Below are positions 17,065-26,579 of a stretch of DNA of 44,013 bases, one piece after another. Under the pieces are notes generated by a model. The model ran no database searches. It was not told where the DNA came from and saw only the letters and a list, made by a program, of their open reading frames with translations. The stretch spans positions 1 to 44,013 of the forward strand of contig JAKSKD010000014.1 in assembly GCA_024401925.1 (NCBI GenBank), read 5' to 3'. Source of the DNA: Bacteroidales bacterium (GTDB taxonomy: Bacteria > Bacteroidota > Bacteroidia > Bacteroidales > UBA932). Every line of letters starts with the position of its first letter. The stretch's first letter is position 1. The position numbers and the translations under genes are program-made.

Positions 17065-17969
17065 TATTCCGTCACGCTGATCAGATCGCTGTTACCCTGT
17101 CTGTCAGGGGTCTCAATCCTGCTGACCACCCTCAGCGTAAGCACAAGGAATATGAAGCAGGCTGTGAAGATTGTCCAGTATTGGGTCGGCTGGGTGAAGA
17201 CTTCTCTCCACGAATCTGAGACTTCCAGCCCCGGAATGTGTGAGACAACCAGGGAAATGGTATTGTTGGTAAAGTGCATAAGCATGGTAAGCTTGAGGGA
17301 GCCTGTCTTGTAGTAGACGAATCCGAAAAGGCAGCCTGCAGCAAATGCAATAAGTCCCTGCCAGATATTTCCGTGGATGATTGCAAAGAATGCGGCGGAA
17401 ATGACAATGGCCCATACCGGGTTCATCCCTCTGCCGCTGTCCTTGCGCTTGAAATTGAGCAGCCCTCTGAGAACCATACCTCTGCACAGCCACTCCTCAA
17501 AGAACGGGGCGAAGAGCGATACGGTTATGAAGTTGATTATGAAATTTCCTCCGACCATATCTTCCATCAGCTTAGTGAACCACTCCGGCGGCTCAGGAAG
17601 TTGTGTGGTTATGAAGTCGAAGACAAAGCCGCAACAGAATGTGGCAATGACCAGAATCAATGCAAGCAGAAGACCTCCTGTCTTGCCGAAATGGGCGCTG
17701 TCCATAGCCCTTCCGGATTCGAAGAATGAGTTCTTCTTGCTGGCAAGGCTTGCGTACATCATTGGAGGCAGGAACATCACGGCATATGCAATCATCGTTG
17801 CGAGTTCCATGCTCCCGTCTCCCAATGCCAGCGCTGCCACCAGCGAGACAACATTTCCAAGCAGAACTCCTACAATGAACCATACGAAAATTATCCCCAG
17901 TCCCTTAGGCCCCGGAACGAAGAATGAGAAAGACTTGAACAGGTCGAAATTGGAATGTCTATTTTTCAT
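17064..17969 (-). CDS. CPBP family intramembrane metalloprotease
   Basis: CPBP (Abi, CAAX-type) proteins are intramembrane glutamic/metallo proteases. The 301-residue product has about eight hydrophobic helices and the three motif blocks: EEWLCRGMVLRG, FAIIHGNIWQGLIAFAAG and MLMHFTNN. The start at 17969 (MKNRHSNFDLF) overlaps the previous gene by 11 bases; an upstream alternative at 18002 lies deeper in that gene. The stop and the next start share one base (TAATG). Its role in this cell-wall operon is unknown; processing of a membrane or lipid-linked substrate is possible. Confidence 0.88.
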   Translation of the reverse strand: MKNRHSNFDLFKSFSFFVPGPKGLGIIFVWFIVGVLLGNVVSLVAALALGDGSMELATMIAYAVMFLPPMMYASLASKKNSFFESGRAMDSAHFGKTGGLLLALILVIATFCCGFVFDFITTQLPEPPEWFTKLMEDMVGGNFIINFITVSLFAPFFEEWLCRGMVLRGLLNFKRKDSGRGMNPVWAIVISAAFFAIIHGNIWQGLIAFAAGCLFGFVYYKTGSLKLTMLMHFTNNTISLVVSHIPGLEVSDSWREVFTQPTQYWTIFTACFIFLVLTLRVVSRIETPDRQGNSDLISVTE

Positions 17970-18894
17970 AAAGCGGGCTTGGGTAAGTGTTGTTGTCTGC
18001 AAGTTCCTGGAATTTTGCCACTACTGCCGGACGGTCTTCCTTGAAAGTGACTCCGAACCAGTGTGACGGGGTGGAGAGTACTTCGCACTCGGCATCGCCC
18101 TCCTTTATCATGCAATCAACTGCAAACGGTATGTAATATTCTTTTTTGAGCTCGTTGCTGTTCTCTCTCAGGAAATTCTCGAAAATACGGTCGCTCTTCT
18201 CGAAATAATCGGGCGTGAATCCCCACATATTCATTGAGCACAGGTCAGCTCCGTGGATTCCGACCCTTTTCCCGTCGGATGAATTGTCTCCGCGTATGAC
18301 GCCGTCATCCTCACGGAAGATATTGAGATGTTCGACCACGTCGGTCAGGCGCATTTCACTGTCATAGGAGCAGATACCTCTTGACACTCCGCCCGATTCG
18401 GACAGGGTGTTCTCGAGGGCGAATCCCACAATGCTGAAAACCCCCTCGGTGTTCTCGTGCGAACGGAGCCAGTCGGCCAGTATATGGAAGGAATCCTTGC
18501 CGTAGTAGTCGTCTCCGTTGATGACAGCGAACGGTTCTTTGATGACGTCTTTCGCCATCTGTACGGCGTGAGCTGTACCCCAAGGCTTCACGCGCTCAGG
18601 GTTGACCGGAAATCCCTGTGGAATCTTGTCAAGTTCCTGGGTGACGAACTGGAATTCAAGAGCTTTGCCGTCCGTGCATTTTACATTCCTGTATTTTTCC
18701 CGGACAGTGCTCTCGAACTGCTCGCGGAACGACTCCCGCACAATATAAACAACTTTTCCGAATCCGGCCTGAACCGCATCGAATATGGAATAATCAATGA
18801 TTGTTTCTCCGCATGGACCGACTCCGTCCATCTGCTTAAGCCCGCCGTAACGGCTTCCCATACCGGCGGCCAGAACAAGTAATGTAGGTTTCAT
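17959..18894 (-). CDS. Sugar-phosphate nucleotidyltransferase family protein
   Basis: A 311-residue NTP-transferase with the motif LAAGMGSRYGGLKQMDGVGP and the acidic site AVINGDDYYG, which together define the sugar nucleotidyltransferase fold. The middle (GFALENTLSESGGVSRGICS) and the C-terminal WFGVTFKEDRPAV are family features. The sugar cannot be deduced. It is the first gene of the six-gene minus-strand operon with the kinase-RapZ fusion and the MurU-like enzyme, so the operon has two different sugar nucleotidyltransferases. Confidence 0.88.
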   Translation of the reverse strand: MKPTLLVLAAGMGSRYGGLKQMDGVGPCGETIIDYSIFDAVQAGFGKVVYIVRESFREQFESTVREKYRNVKCTDGKALEFQFVTQELDKIPQGFPVNPERVKPWGTAHAVQMAKDVIKEPFAVINGDDYYGKDSFHILADWLRSHENTEGVFSIVGFALENTLSESGGVSRGICSYDSEMRLTDVVEHLNIFREDDGVIRGDNSSDGKRVGIHGADLCSMNMWGFTPDYFEKSDRIFENFLRENSNELKKEYYIPFAVDCMIKEGDAECEVLSTPSHWFGVTFKEDRPAVVAKFQELADNNTYPSPLYEK

Positions 18895-18925
18895 ATCAAA
18901 TGATTCTAATATCTACAAAAATAGT

Positions 18926-18933
18926 TAATTTTG
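18926..18933 (+). promoter_or_regulatory. -7 promoter box for divIC
   Basis: TAATTTTG fits TAnnTTTG and ends only 5 bases before the ATG at 18939, so the transcript would have almost no 5' leader. No good -33 element is visible. Confidence 0.5.
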
Positions 18934-18938
18934 TGCAA

Positions 18939-19253
18939 ATGTTCGAGAAAATAAAAGATATATGGCATCGCCTCGGGCCGAGGACCCCGATGGGAAAATG
19001 GGTGTTCTGGGCAACGCTTGCTTTCCTTGTCCTGATTTGTGTCAACCGTAAGGGAAACCTCATCCGTTGGGTCGAGGCTGGATTTACCTTGCGTAGGCAG
19101 GAACGTCAGATAGAAAATTATGTCGAACAGAACAGACAGTTGGATGAGAAAATCAGGAACCTCTCAACCGACAGGGATTCTCTCGAAACTTATGCCAGGG
19201 AAAATTTCTATTTTTCCGAGCCTGAAGAGGATGTCTATATTCTAAACGAATAG
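18939..19253 (+). CDS. Septum formation initiator family protein (DivIC/FtsB)
   Basis: A 104-residue bitopic division protein. A short cytoplasmic part is followed by one membrane helix (WVFWATLAFLVLICVN) and a periplasmic coiled coil rich in Gln, Glu and Arg (LRRQERQIENYVEQNRQL). The end is ENFYFSEPEEDVYILNE, where the aromatic-acidic ending is typical of DivIC/FtsB, which bridge FtsL and FtsQ in the divisome. The start MFEKIKDIW at 18939 fits homologue length; an in-frame start at 18900 would lie upstream of the promoter box, and 18990 is possible. The last 12 bases overlap the convergent DoxX-like gene. Confidence 0.88.
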   Translation: MFEKIKDIWHRLGPRTPMGKWVFWATLAFLVLICVNRKGNLIRWVEAGFTLRRQERQIENYVEQNRQLDEKIRNLSTDRDSLETYARENFYFSEPEEDVYILNE

Positions 19254-20318
19254 CATTATCAGGAAGGATATCAGAAAGTATAACTGGAATGAAAGCCGTT
19301 TTTCGGTTTCGGTGGTCATCATCACATCCAGCGGATTCCTCCCCAGAATTTCCCTGAATTCCTTTGCGCCGGGTTGCTGCTTCAAACTCCATTTTGTAAT
19401 GACCCGCCCGTCAGAAAAGTAGGTGAATCCGCCGTTGGAGCGGTTCAGGGTGATGAGGGTCTTGTAGTCTGAGTAGAATACAAGGTCGGAGACTTCGACA
19501 GGGACAGACTCGTGGGAGGCACATAGGATAATAGGGCTCATACCTGACATCTGTGCTTCCTGCAATACGGAACGGACGTCATCCCAGTCTTTTTTATCCA
19601 TCTTCTCCGGCTTGTATATGGAGGCTATCAGCACATCTCCGTCTGCGGCTATCCAGTCCTGGTAGTCGCCTGATATGTCGCTGATAGATAACACATTGAC
19701 TATTTTCTCCGGTAGGTCTTCCCCTTCTTCCTGGAAATCCTCATCCTGAGCGGCCATTATTTCCGTTCCCGGAGCGAAATCAGCGAAATCCACGAGCGGA
19801 ATATTCTTGAGGGAATATATTGCAAATCCTATGATGCCGGCACAGACAATGGCGAACCCAATGTATTTGCTTTTTCTCGGAGATCCGGCGGAGCCCGGAG
19901 GGAAAATCGTGATTGCCCAAAGGAGGACCAGAACAATATTCTTGATGAAGGTCTGGAAGTGTGTAAGCGGAATCGCTTCTCCGAAACACCCGCATTCCAT
20001 TTCCGGATTGAAAATAAGAAGAATCAGGGTCAGGATGGTGAAAGCTATTATGACCGCGCCTGAGAACAGTGCGGTGAACCGTCTGAAGACTCCGAACATC
20101 ATCAGGACTGCGACAGCGGCCTCGATGAAGGCGATGGATGAACCGAGGAAATTGGATAGACCGCCCAGGAAGCCGAGATGGAAGAAATTCAGATATTCTT
20201 TCACGATGAGCCCTGTGCCTACAGGATCCATTAGCTTCAGCATCGCTGACAGCAGAAAGACTGCTCCTATGATGATGGAACAGAAACGTCTGACGCCTCT
20301 GTGGAATTTACCGTTCAT
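19242..20318 (-). CDS. DoxX-like membrane protein with soluble C-terminal domain (BT_3928-like)
   Basis: A 358-residue protein. The first 150 residues hold four hydrophobic helices of the DoxX/MauE type with the conserved MECGCFGEAIPLTHFQTF segment, whose two cysteines suit thiol-disulphide relay. After a fifth membrane helix (YIGFAIVCAGIIGFAIYSL) a soluble domain of about 170 residues follows, and a last hydrophobic segment (LYFLISFLIMLFV) ends it. The arrangement matches a Bacteroidota-specific family exemplified by BT_3928, of unknown biochemical function. The start at 20318 overlaps the tmk stop by 11 bases; the two are probably co-transcribed. Confidence 0.8.
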   Translation of the reverse strand: MNGKFHRGVRRFCSIIIGAVFLLSAMLKLMDPVGTGLIVKEYLNFFHLGFLGGLSNFLGSSIAFIEAAVAVLMMFGVFRRFTALFSGAVIIAFTILTLILLIFNPEMECGCFGEAIPLTHFQTFIKNIVLVLLWAITIFPPGSAGSPRKSKYIGFAIVCAGIIGFAIYSLKNIPLVDFADFAPGTEIMAAQDEDFQEEGEDLPEKIVNVLSISDISGDYQDWIAADGDVLIASIYKPEKMDKKDWDDVRSVLQEAQMSGMSPIILCASHESVPVEVSDLVFYSDYKTLITLNRSNGGFTYFSDGRVITKWSLKQQPGAKEFREILGRNPLDVMMTTETEKRLSFQLYFLISFLIMLFV

Positions 20319-20994
20319 ATATGACCTTATCAACTGCTGCCTTGATTTTTGTGAAAATCCCTTCAATTGAAAGAATCCTACCGTCCGCACCGGAACAGTC
20401 AATGACGATGAAATCAGGGTCCAGTTCTGCCTGGCGCTTGTATATTGCCCTGACTCTTTTCTGAAATTCTATATCGGCCTCGTGGATGTCCCTGCCACCT
20501 TCCAAATATTCCCTTCCTTCCTCCTCGCGCGGGTGCGTGAGGCTGTTCTCGACAAAATCGATAGGAACGTCAAGGAAAATGTTTAGGTCCGGTTTCGGAA
20601 GCTGGAATTCACCGTATTCCGTATCGAATATCCATTGGCGGAGTTCTTCGGCCTCCGCTTTGTCCTGGAGCTTTGCGCACTGGTAGGCTATGTTGGAATA
20701 GACATACCTGTCTAACAGGACAGCACCGCCGTTCTCGAGCTTTTGCCGTATCTGTGCTCCGGCACCGTGTCTGTCTTCGGCGAAGAGCAGGGCCACGAGC
20801 TGGGGATGGACCGTTTCGATGGGCCCGAAAGCCCCTCTGAGGAATTTCCCGATGAGATTCCCATAGACAGGAGCGTCATAGCGGGGAAAATGGGTGTATT
20901 CCAAATCTTTATAGATGCTCTCAAGATATTCTTTGAGCTTCTTCACCTGGGTGGATTTTCCGGCTCCATCCAAACCCTCAAGAACGAATAACAT
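20308..20994 (-). CDS. tmk: Thymidylate kinase
   Basis: Phosphorylates dTMP to dTDP with ATP. The 228-residue product begins MLFVLEGLDGAGKST, whose P-loop GLDGAGKST is diagnostic. It also has the substrate-binding LLDRYVYSN, PDLNIFLDVP, and a lid region with PREEEGREY. Length fits the family. The start at 20994 was chosen from the conserved N-terminus; the open frame extends to 21252 but that part lies upstream of any homology. It is divergent from folP with 42 bases between starts. Confidence 0.94.
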   Translation of the reverse strand: MLFVLEGLDGAGKSTQVKKLKEYLESIYKDLEYTHFPRYDAPVYGNLIGKFLRGAFGPIETVHPQLVALLFAEDRHGAGAQIRQKLENGGAVLLDRYVYSNIAYQCAKLQDKAEAEELRQWIFDTEYGEFQLPKPDLNIFLDVPIDFVENSLTHPREEEGREYLEGGRDIHEADIEFQKRVRAIYKRQAELDPDFIVIDCSGADGRILSIEGIFTKIKAAVDKVIYER

Positions 20995-21022
20995 ATCAGC
21001 ACGAAAATACGCATTTTTTTGA

Positions 21023-21030
21023 TACTTTTG
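21023..21030 (+). promoter_or_regulatory. -7 promoter box for folP
   Basis: TACTTTTG fits TAnnTTTG and ends 6 bases before the folP ATG at 21037, again implying a leaderless or nearly leaderless message. No TTTG is found 19 bases upstream. Confidence 0.5.
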
Positions 21031-21036
21031 CCAAAG

Positions 21037-21738
21037 ATGACAGACGGTATTCAAATAATGGGCATAATAAATGCCACTCCGGACTCTTTTTTCGGGCCCA
21101 GCCGCTACAATATGTCCATTCTGGATGAGGATATCGACATAGTGGATGTCGGAGCTTGCTCCACCCGCCCGGGTTCTGAACCGGTGGGGGAGAAGGAGGA
21201 ATGGGAGAGGCTGGAACCTGTCATAAGGGAGATTCTCAAAAGGGACTACCACCCGGAGATTTCAATAGACACATTCCGCTGCGGTATCGTCAGAAGAGTT
21301 TACGACTTGGCCGGCCCCGTGATGGTGAATGACGTGACGGCCGGTTCGGCAGATCCCGGAATGCTTCCGCTCGTAAGAGAACTGGGACTGAGATATGTCG
21401 CTGTCCATAATGAAGGCGAGATTGCCGGAAGCGATGTCCCGTCCTCGCCGGAGCCTGTCCTGCAGAGAGTGATGTCATTTTTCAAGGAATTCGGGAAAAT
21501 GGCGGAAGGGATCGACTGGATACTTGACCCGGGTTTCGGCTTCGGCAAGACCTATGACGAGAACTGGGAACTGCTCGCCCACCTTGATTCACTGAAATGT
21601 TTCAACCGTCCTATACTCGTCGGAGTATCCCGGAAGAAAATGACAATGGGCACGAAGGATGAAACCATACGTGCCCATAAGATTGCGGTAGAACGTGGCG
21701 CATCGATTCTGCGCGTCCACGAACTGCCTATTCTGTAG
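21037..21738 (+). CDS. folP: Dihydropteroate synthase, compact form
   Basis: Joins 7,8-dihydropterin pyrophosphate and p-aminobenzoate in folate synthesis; target of sulfonamides. The 233-residue protein has IMGIINATPDSFF, VDVGACSTRPGSEP (STRPG substrate loop), ISIDTF, VMVNDVTAG, WILDPGFGFGKT, LVGVSRK and the C-terminal RVHEL, so all core blocks are there. It is 40 to 50 residues shorter than usual. Between the PDSF and DVGACSTRPG motifs there are 18 residues where E. coli FolP has 28, and the usual MHMQG block is replaced by VHNEGEIAG. An upstream TTG at 21019 lies inside the promoter region and was not used. The 3' end overlaps the CofE-like gene by 11 bases. Confidence 0.88.
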   Translation: MTDGIQIMGIINATPDSFFGPSRYNMSILDEDIDIVDVGACSTRPGSEPVGEKEEWERLEPVIREILKRDYHPEISIDTFRCGIVRRVYDLAGPVMVNDVTAGSADPGMLPLVRELGLRYVAVHNEGEIAGSDVPSSPEPVLQRVMSFFKEFGKMAEGIDWILDPGFGFGKTYDENWELLAHLDSLKCFNRPILVGVSRKKMTMGTKDETIRAHKIAVERGASILRVHELPIL

Positions 21739-22933
21739 TGTAATTGTCGAAATATCCCTGCACGAGGACGATAGGGGTTCCCTTGTCCCCTGAGCCAGAG
21801 GTCAGGTCGCAGAGCGATCCGATCAGGTCGGTGAGCTGGCGTGGAGTTGTTCCTTCGGATGCCATCTGTCCCTTCAGGTTGCCGTCTTTCTGCTTTATGC
21901 TTTCAGAAATCGCATTTTTCAAGGCGTCTCCCGAGAGGTTGGCGAAATCGTTGTCTGCCAGATATTTGAGTTTCAACTCATTAGGCGTGCCCCTGAGTCC
22001 TTTGGTGAATGCCGGTGATACGACAGGGTCAGCAAGTTCCCAGATCTTTCCTTTAGGGTCCTTGAACGCACCGTCTCCATAGACCATCACTTCAACATGC
22101 TTTCCTGTGATCTTCAGGATCCTGCCCTGAATGTCTTCTACCAGGGACTGGCAGTGGTGAGGGAAAAGCTTGATTGTGTATTCAGTGGCCTTGTTGGAGC
22201 CCAGCAGCCCGTATTCTTCGTTAAATCCGCTTCCGTCGACTGATTCGCGGAGAATGTCGTCGAGTCCGATTGCAACCCTGGCTCCCTGTTCCTTCAATAT
22301 CCTTTTTGTACGAGCCCTTGTGTGGATATCACAGGTGATGACCGTATCCGTGTACTCAAGTATCGTCCGCGGCCTGTTCGCAAAGATGATTTCCACTTCC
22401 GTGCCGCATTCCCGAATGAGGTCTCCATAATACTGGACATAATCCACACCGGTGAATTCATGAGGGTTGACCCCGAAGAGTTCCCTGTACTTTTCAAGGG
22501 TGAGAACGTCCGAGTAAGGATTCACTCCGGCATTGTCTAACTTGTCCAGGCTGACGAGTTCGTTTCCGACCTCATCGGAAGGATAACTGAGCATGAGAAC
22601 AATCTTCTTGCAGCCCATTGCAATTCCCTTCAGGCATATTGCAAAGCGGTTCCTCGAGAGAATAGGGAAAATGACTCCGACCGTATCTCCCCCGGTCAGT
22701 CTTTTAACGTCGGCAGAGATAGCTGAAACAGGTGCATAGTTGCCTTGTGCACGTGCAACCACGGATTCTGTGATGGATATAACATCGTGATCCCGCAGGC
22801 TGAAATTTTCTTCTGCGGCTGCTTCCAGAATGCTGTCTGTTACTATTCCTGCAAGGTCATCTCCCTCCCTGATTATAGGGCAACGTATTCCACGGGACAC
22901 TGTCCCGACTTTTCTTTCGTGTTCTTTCATCAT
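21728..22933 (-). CDS. Coenzyme F420-0:gamma-glutamyl ligase (CofE/FbiB) family protein
   Basis: A 401-residue protein matching the CofE-like family. Conserved stretches include the N-terminal DHDVISITESVVARAQGNY, the VIFPILSRNRF block, VMVYGDGAFKDP (metal- and GTP-binding aspartate region) and the ADPVVSPAF motif. CofE adds glutamate to coenzyme F420-0 using GTP, but F420 is not known from Bacteroidales, so the real substrate is probably different. It is longer than archaeal CofE (about 250 residues). It begins 6 bases after guaA, placing it in the guaBA operon. Two adjacent ATGs (22933, 22930) could each serve. Confidence 0.85.
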   Translation of the reverse strand: MMKEHERKVGTVSRGIRCPIIREGDDLAGIVTDSILEAAAEENFSLRDHDVISITESVVARAQGNYAPVSAISADVKRLTGGDTVGVIFPILSRNRFAICLKGIAMGCKKIVLMLSYPSDEVGNELVSLDKLDNAGVNPYSDVLTLEKYRELFGVNPHEFTGVDYVQYYGDLIRECGTEVEIIFANRPRTILEYTDTVITCDIHTRARTKRILKEQGARVAIGLDDILRESVDGSGFNEEYGLLGSNKATEYTIKLFPHHCQSLVEDIQGRILKITGKHVEVMVYGDGAFKDPKGKIWELADPVVSPAFTKGLRGTPNELKLKYLADNDFANLSGDALKNAISESIKQKDGNLKGQMASEGTTPRQLTDLIGSLCDLTSGSGDKGTPIVLVQGYFDNYTTE

Positions 22934-22939
22934 TGGATA

Positions 22940-23899
22940 CTATTCCCACTCGATTGTTGATGGCGGTTTCGGAGAGATATCGTAAACAACCCTGTTCACT
23001 CCCTCTACCTGAGCGATGATTGCAGTTGCAACTCTCTGGAGAAAATCGAACGGAAGGTTGATGACATCGGCAGTCACGGCATCAACTGAGTTGACGGCGC
23101 GAAGAGCAATGACGTTTTCGTAAGTACGTCTTCCGTCCTTGATTCCGGTGCTGCGTACAGGAAGCAGGATTGCTGCTGCCTGCCAGATCTGATCATACAG
23201 CCCCTCTTCGCGGAGCATATTGACATACACAGCATCAGCCTCCTGGAGGATATGGATGCGCTCGGGAGTAAGTTCCTCAAGACAGCGGACTCCGAGGCCC
23301 GGGCCCGGGAATGGATGACGGCCGAGGAAATGCTTGTCAAGTCCGAGTTCCTCTCCGACCTCGCGTACTTCGAATTTGTACAGGTACTTCAATGGCTCCA
23401 CGAGACCGAACTTGAGGTCTTCAGGAAGACCGCCGACATTGTGGTGGCTCTTGATTGTGCCTTTGTCGGAATGTGATTCTGCGATGTCCGGCCATATTGT
23501 ACCCTGTGCAAGCCATTTTGCATCCTTCACCTTTCTCGCTTCGTCAGCAAAGACATCGATGAAGGTTTTGCCGATGGCCTTGCGTTTCAGTTCCGGATCG
23601 GTGATTCCCTTGCATGCTGCAAAGAATCTGTCGGCGGCGCGTACGCCTATTACGTTGAGACCCATTCCTTCATAGTGGGCGAGTACGTCTTCAAACTCAT
23701 TTTTGCGGAGAAGACCGTGATCTACGAAAATGCAGACCAGATTATGGCCTATCGCCTTGTCGATAAGAAGCGCTGTTACTGTTGAATCGACGCCTCCGGA
23801 AAGACCGAGAACAACGGTATCTGAACCGACCTGTTCGCGGATTTCCTTGATAGCAGCCTCTACGAACTGCTTTGCTTCGAGTTTCTGTCCGTTATACAT
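22940..23899 (-). CDS. guaA: GMP synthase ATP-pyrophosphatase subunit, without glutamine amidotransferase domain
   Basis: Converts XMP to GMP with ATP. The 319-residue product contains the PP-loop [11 protein letters not shown], the [11 protein letters not shown] and LAQGTIWPD blocks, [14 protein letters not shown], and the dimerisation domain ending [11 protein letters not shown], the normal GuaA C-terminus. The roughly 190-residue N-terminal class I amidotransferase domain of the usual fused enzyme is missing, and its start ([16 protein letters not shown]) is a clean beginning 12 bases after guaB. This is the GuaAb arrangement of archaea. It needs either a separate amidotransferase subunit, not encoded in this window, or free ammonia. 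Confidence 0.93.
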   Translation of the reverse strand: MYNGQKLEAKQFVEAAIKEIREQVGSDTVVLGLSGGVDSTVTALLIDKAIGHNLVCIFVDHGLLRKNEFEDVLAHYEGMGLNVIGVRAADRFFAACKGITDPELKRKAIGKTFIDVFADEARKVKDAKWLAQGTIWPDIAESHSDKGTIKSHHNVGGLPEDLKFGLVEPLKYLYKFEVREVGEELGLDKHFLGRHPFPGPGLGVRCLEELTPERIHILQEADAVYVNMLREEGLYDQIWQAAAILLPVRSTGIKDGRRTYENVIALRAVNSVDAVTADVINLPFDFLQRVATAIIAQVEGVNRVVYDISPKPPSTIEWE

Positions 23900-23911
23900 A
23901 GTGATATATTG

Positions 23912-25510
<1,599 letters not shown>

Positions 25511-25527
25511 TCAAAATTAATAGGAAG

Positions 25528-26571
25528 ATGAATAAAGAGATTACAAGGCGTAATGCTATCAAAACAATGGGAGCGATTGCCGTCGGAACAGCTGCACTCG
25601 GTGCCCTGAATTCCTGTGATGAAAACAAAGCGGCAGCTGCCCCTTCCGGAGCAAAGGAGAAGAAGGGCGCAGTTGCTCCGGCCATCCCTGTTTTTGCAGG
25701 TGATTCGGACAAGATTACCAGAGAATTTTTCGATTCACTTCTTCTTGAGACCAGGTACATAGATTCGGATATTCCGGATACCACTTTTGAGCTGTTCGGA
25801 CATAAATTTGCTACACCGATAATGACGGCCGCTCTTTCGCATCTATTCAATAATGCGCCGGATGGAATGAATGTCTATGCTGCCGGAGCCGCGAAAAGCA
25901 ATGCTGTGCACTGGGTCGGGATGGGCGAATATGACGAACTGGAGCAGATAATCGCTACGGGCGCCAAGTCCATCAGAATCATCAAGCCCCTTGAAGACAA
26001 CAAGGAGATATTCCGCAAAATCGAGCATGCAGCTAAATCCGGCTGTATCGCAGTTGGAATGGATGTGGACCATTCATTCTCCGGAGACGGTCACTATGAC
26101 AATGTACTTGGCCTGCAGATGAAGTCCAAGAGCTCGGCCGAACTCAGGGAGTTCGTCCAGGCAAGTCCGGTCCCGTTCATAATCAAGGGTATTATGAGCC
26201 CTTCCCAGGCAGAGAAATGCTTGAAGATAGGTGTGGCCGGAATCGTAGTCTCTCATCATCACGGAATGGTCAATTATTCCTGTCCTCCTCTTATGGTATT
26301 GCCTGAAATCAGAAAGGTGGTAGGGGACAAGTATCCTATATTTGTGGACTGCGGATTCGAAAGCGGTATGGACGTCTATAAGGCACTTGCCCTCGGTGCA
26401 ACAGCCGTATCCGTGGGCCGTCATCTGATGCCGTTGCTGAAAGATGGCGCCGGTGCAGTATCTGCAAGGATTGATGCGATGACAGCGGAACTCGCCGGAA
26501 TCATGGCACGGACGGGAGTCAGGGACCTGAAGCATTTCGACCCGACAGTAATACATAAAAGAAACTTTTAA
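25528..26571 (+). CDS. Tat-exported lipoprotein related to FMN-dependent alpha-hydroxy-acid oxidases
   Basis: A 347-residue protein. The N-terminus combines a twin-arginine motif (ITRRNAIK, Arg7-Arg8) with a lipobox ending at Cys30 (GALNSC), predicting folded export with cofactor and lipid anchoring. The rest is an FMN TIM barrel of the lactate/glycolate oxidase family: ATPIMTAALSHL, IIKGIMSP with the FMN-contacting Lys220, and KALALGATAVSVGRHL. The usual active site SNHGxRQ is replaced by SHHHGMVNY (242-250), keeping a His but losing the substrate-binding Arg, and the DGGxRRG region reads DCGFESG. The substrate is therefore unlikely to be a standard alpha-hydroxy acid. It precedes a TSCPD lipoprotein by 8 bases. 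Confidence 0.85.
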   Translation: MNKEITRRNAIKTMGAIAVGTAALGALNSCDENKAAAAPSGAKEKKGAVAPAIPVFAGDSDKITREFFDSLLLETRYIDSDIPDTTFELFGHKFATPIMTAALSHLFNNAPDGMNVYAAGAAKSNAVHWVGMGEYDELEQIIATGAKSIRIIKPLEDNKEIFRKIEHAAKSGCIAVGMDVDHSFSGDGHYDNVLGLQMKSKSSAELREFVQASPVPFIIKGIMSPSQAEKCLKIGVAGIVVSHHHGMVNYSCPPLMVLPEIRKVVGDKYPIFVDCGFESGMDVYKALALGATAVSVGRHLMPLLKDGAGAVSARIDAMTAELAGIMARTGVRDLKHFDPTVIHKRNF

Positions 26572-26579
26572 CGAATGAT

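Noticed and set aside
20995-21252. N-terminal extension of thymidylate kinase to 21252
   Set aside because: The conserved P-loop start MLFVLEGLDG is at 20994 and the extension runs antisense through the folP start.
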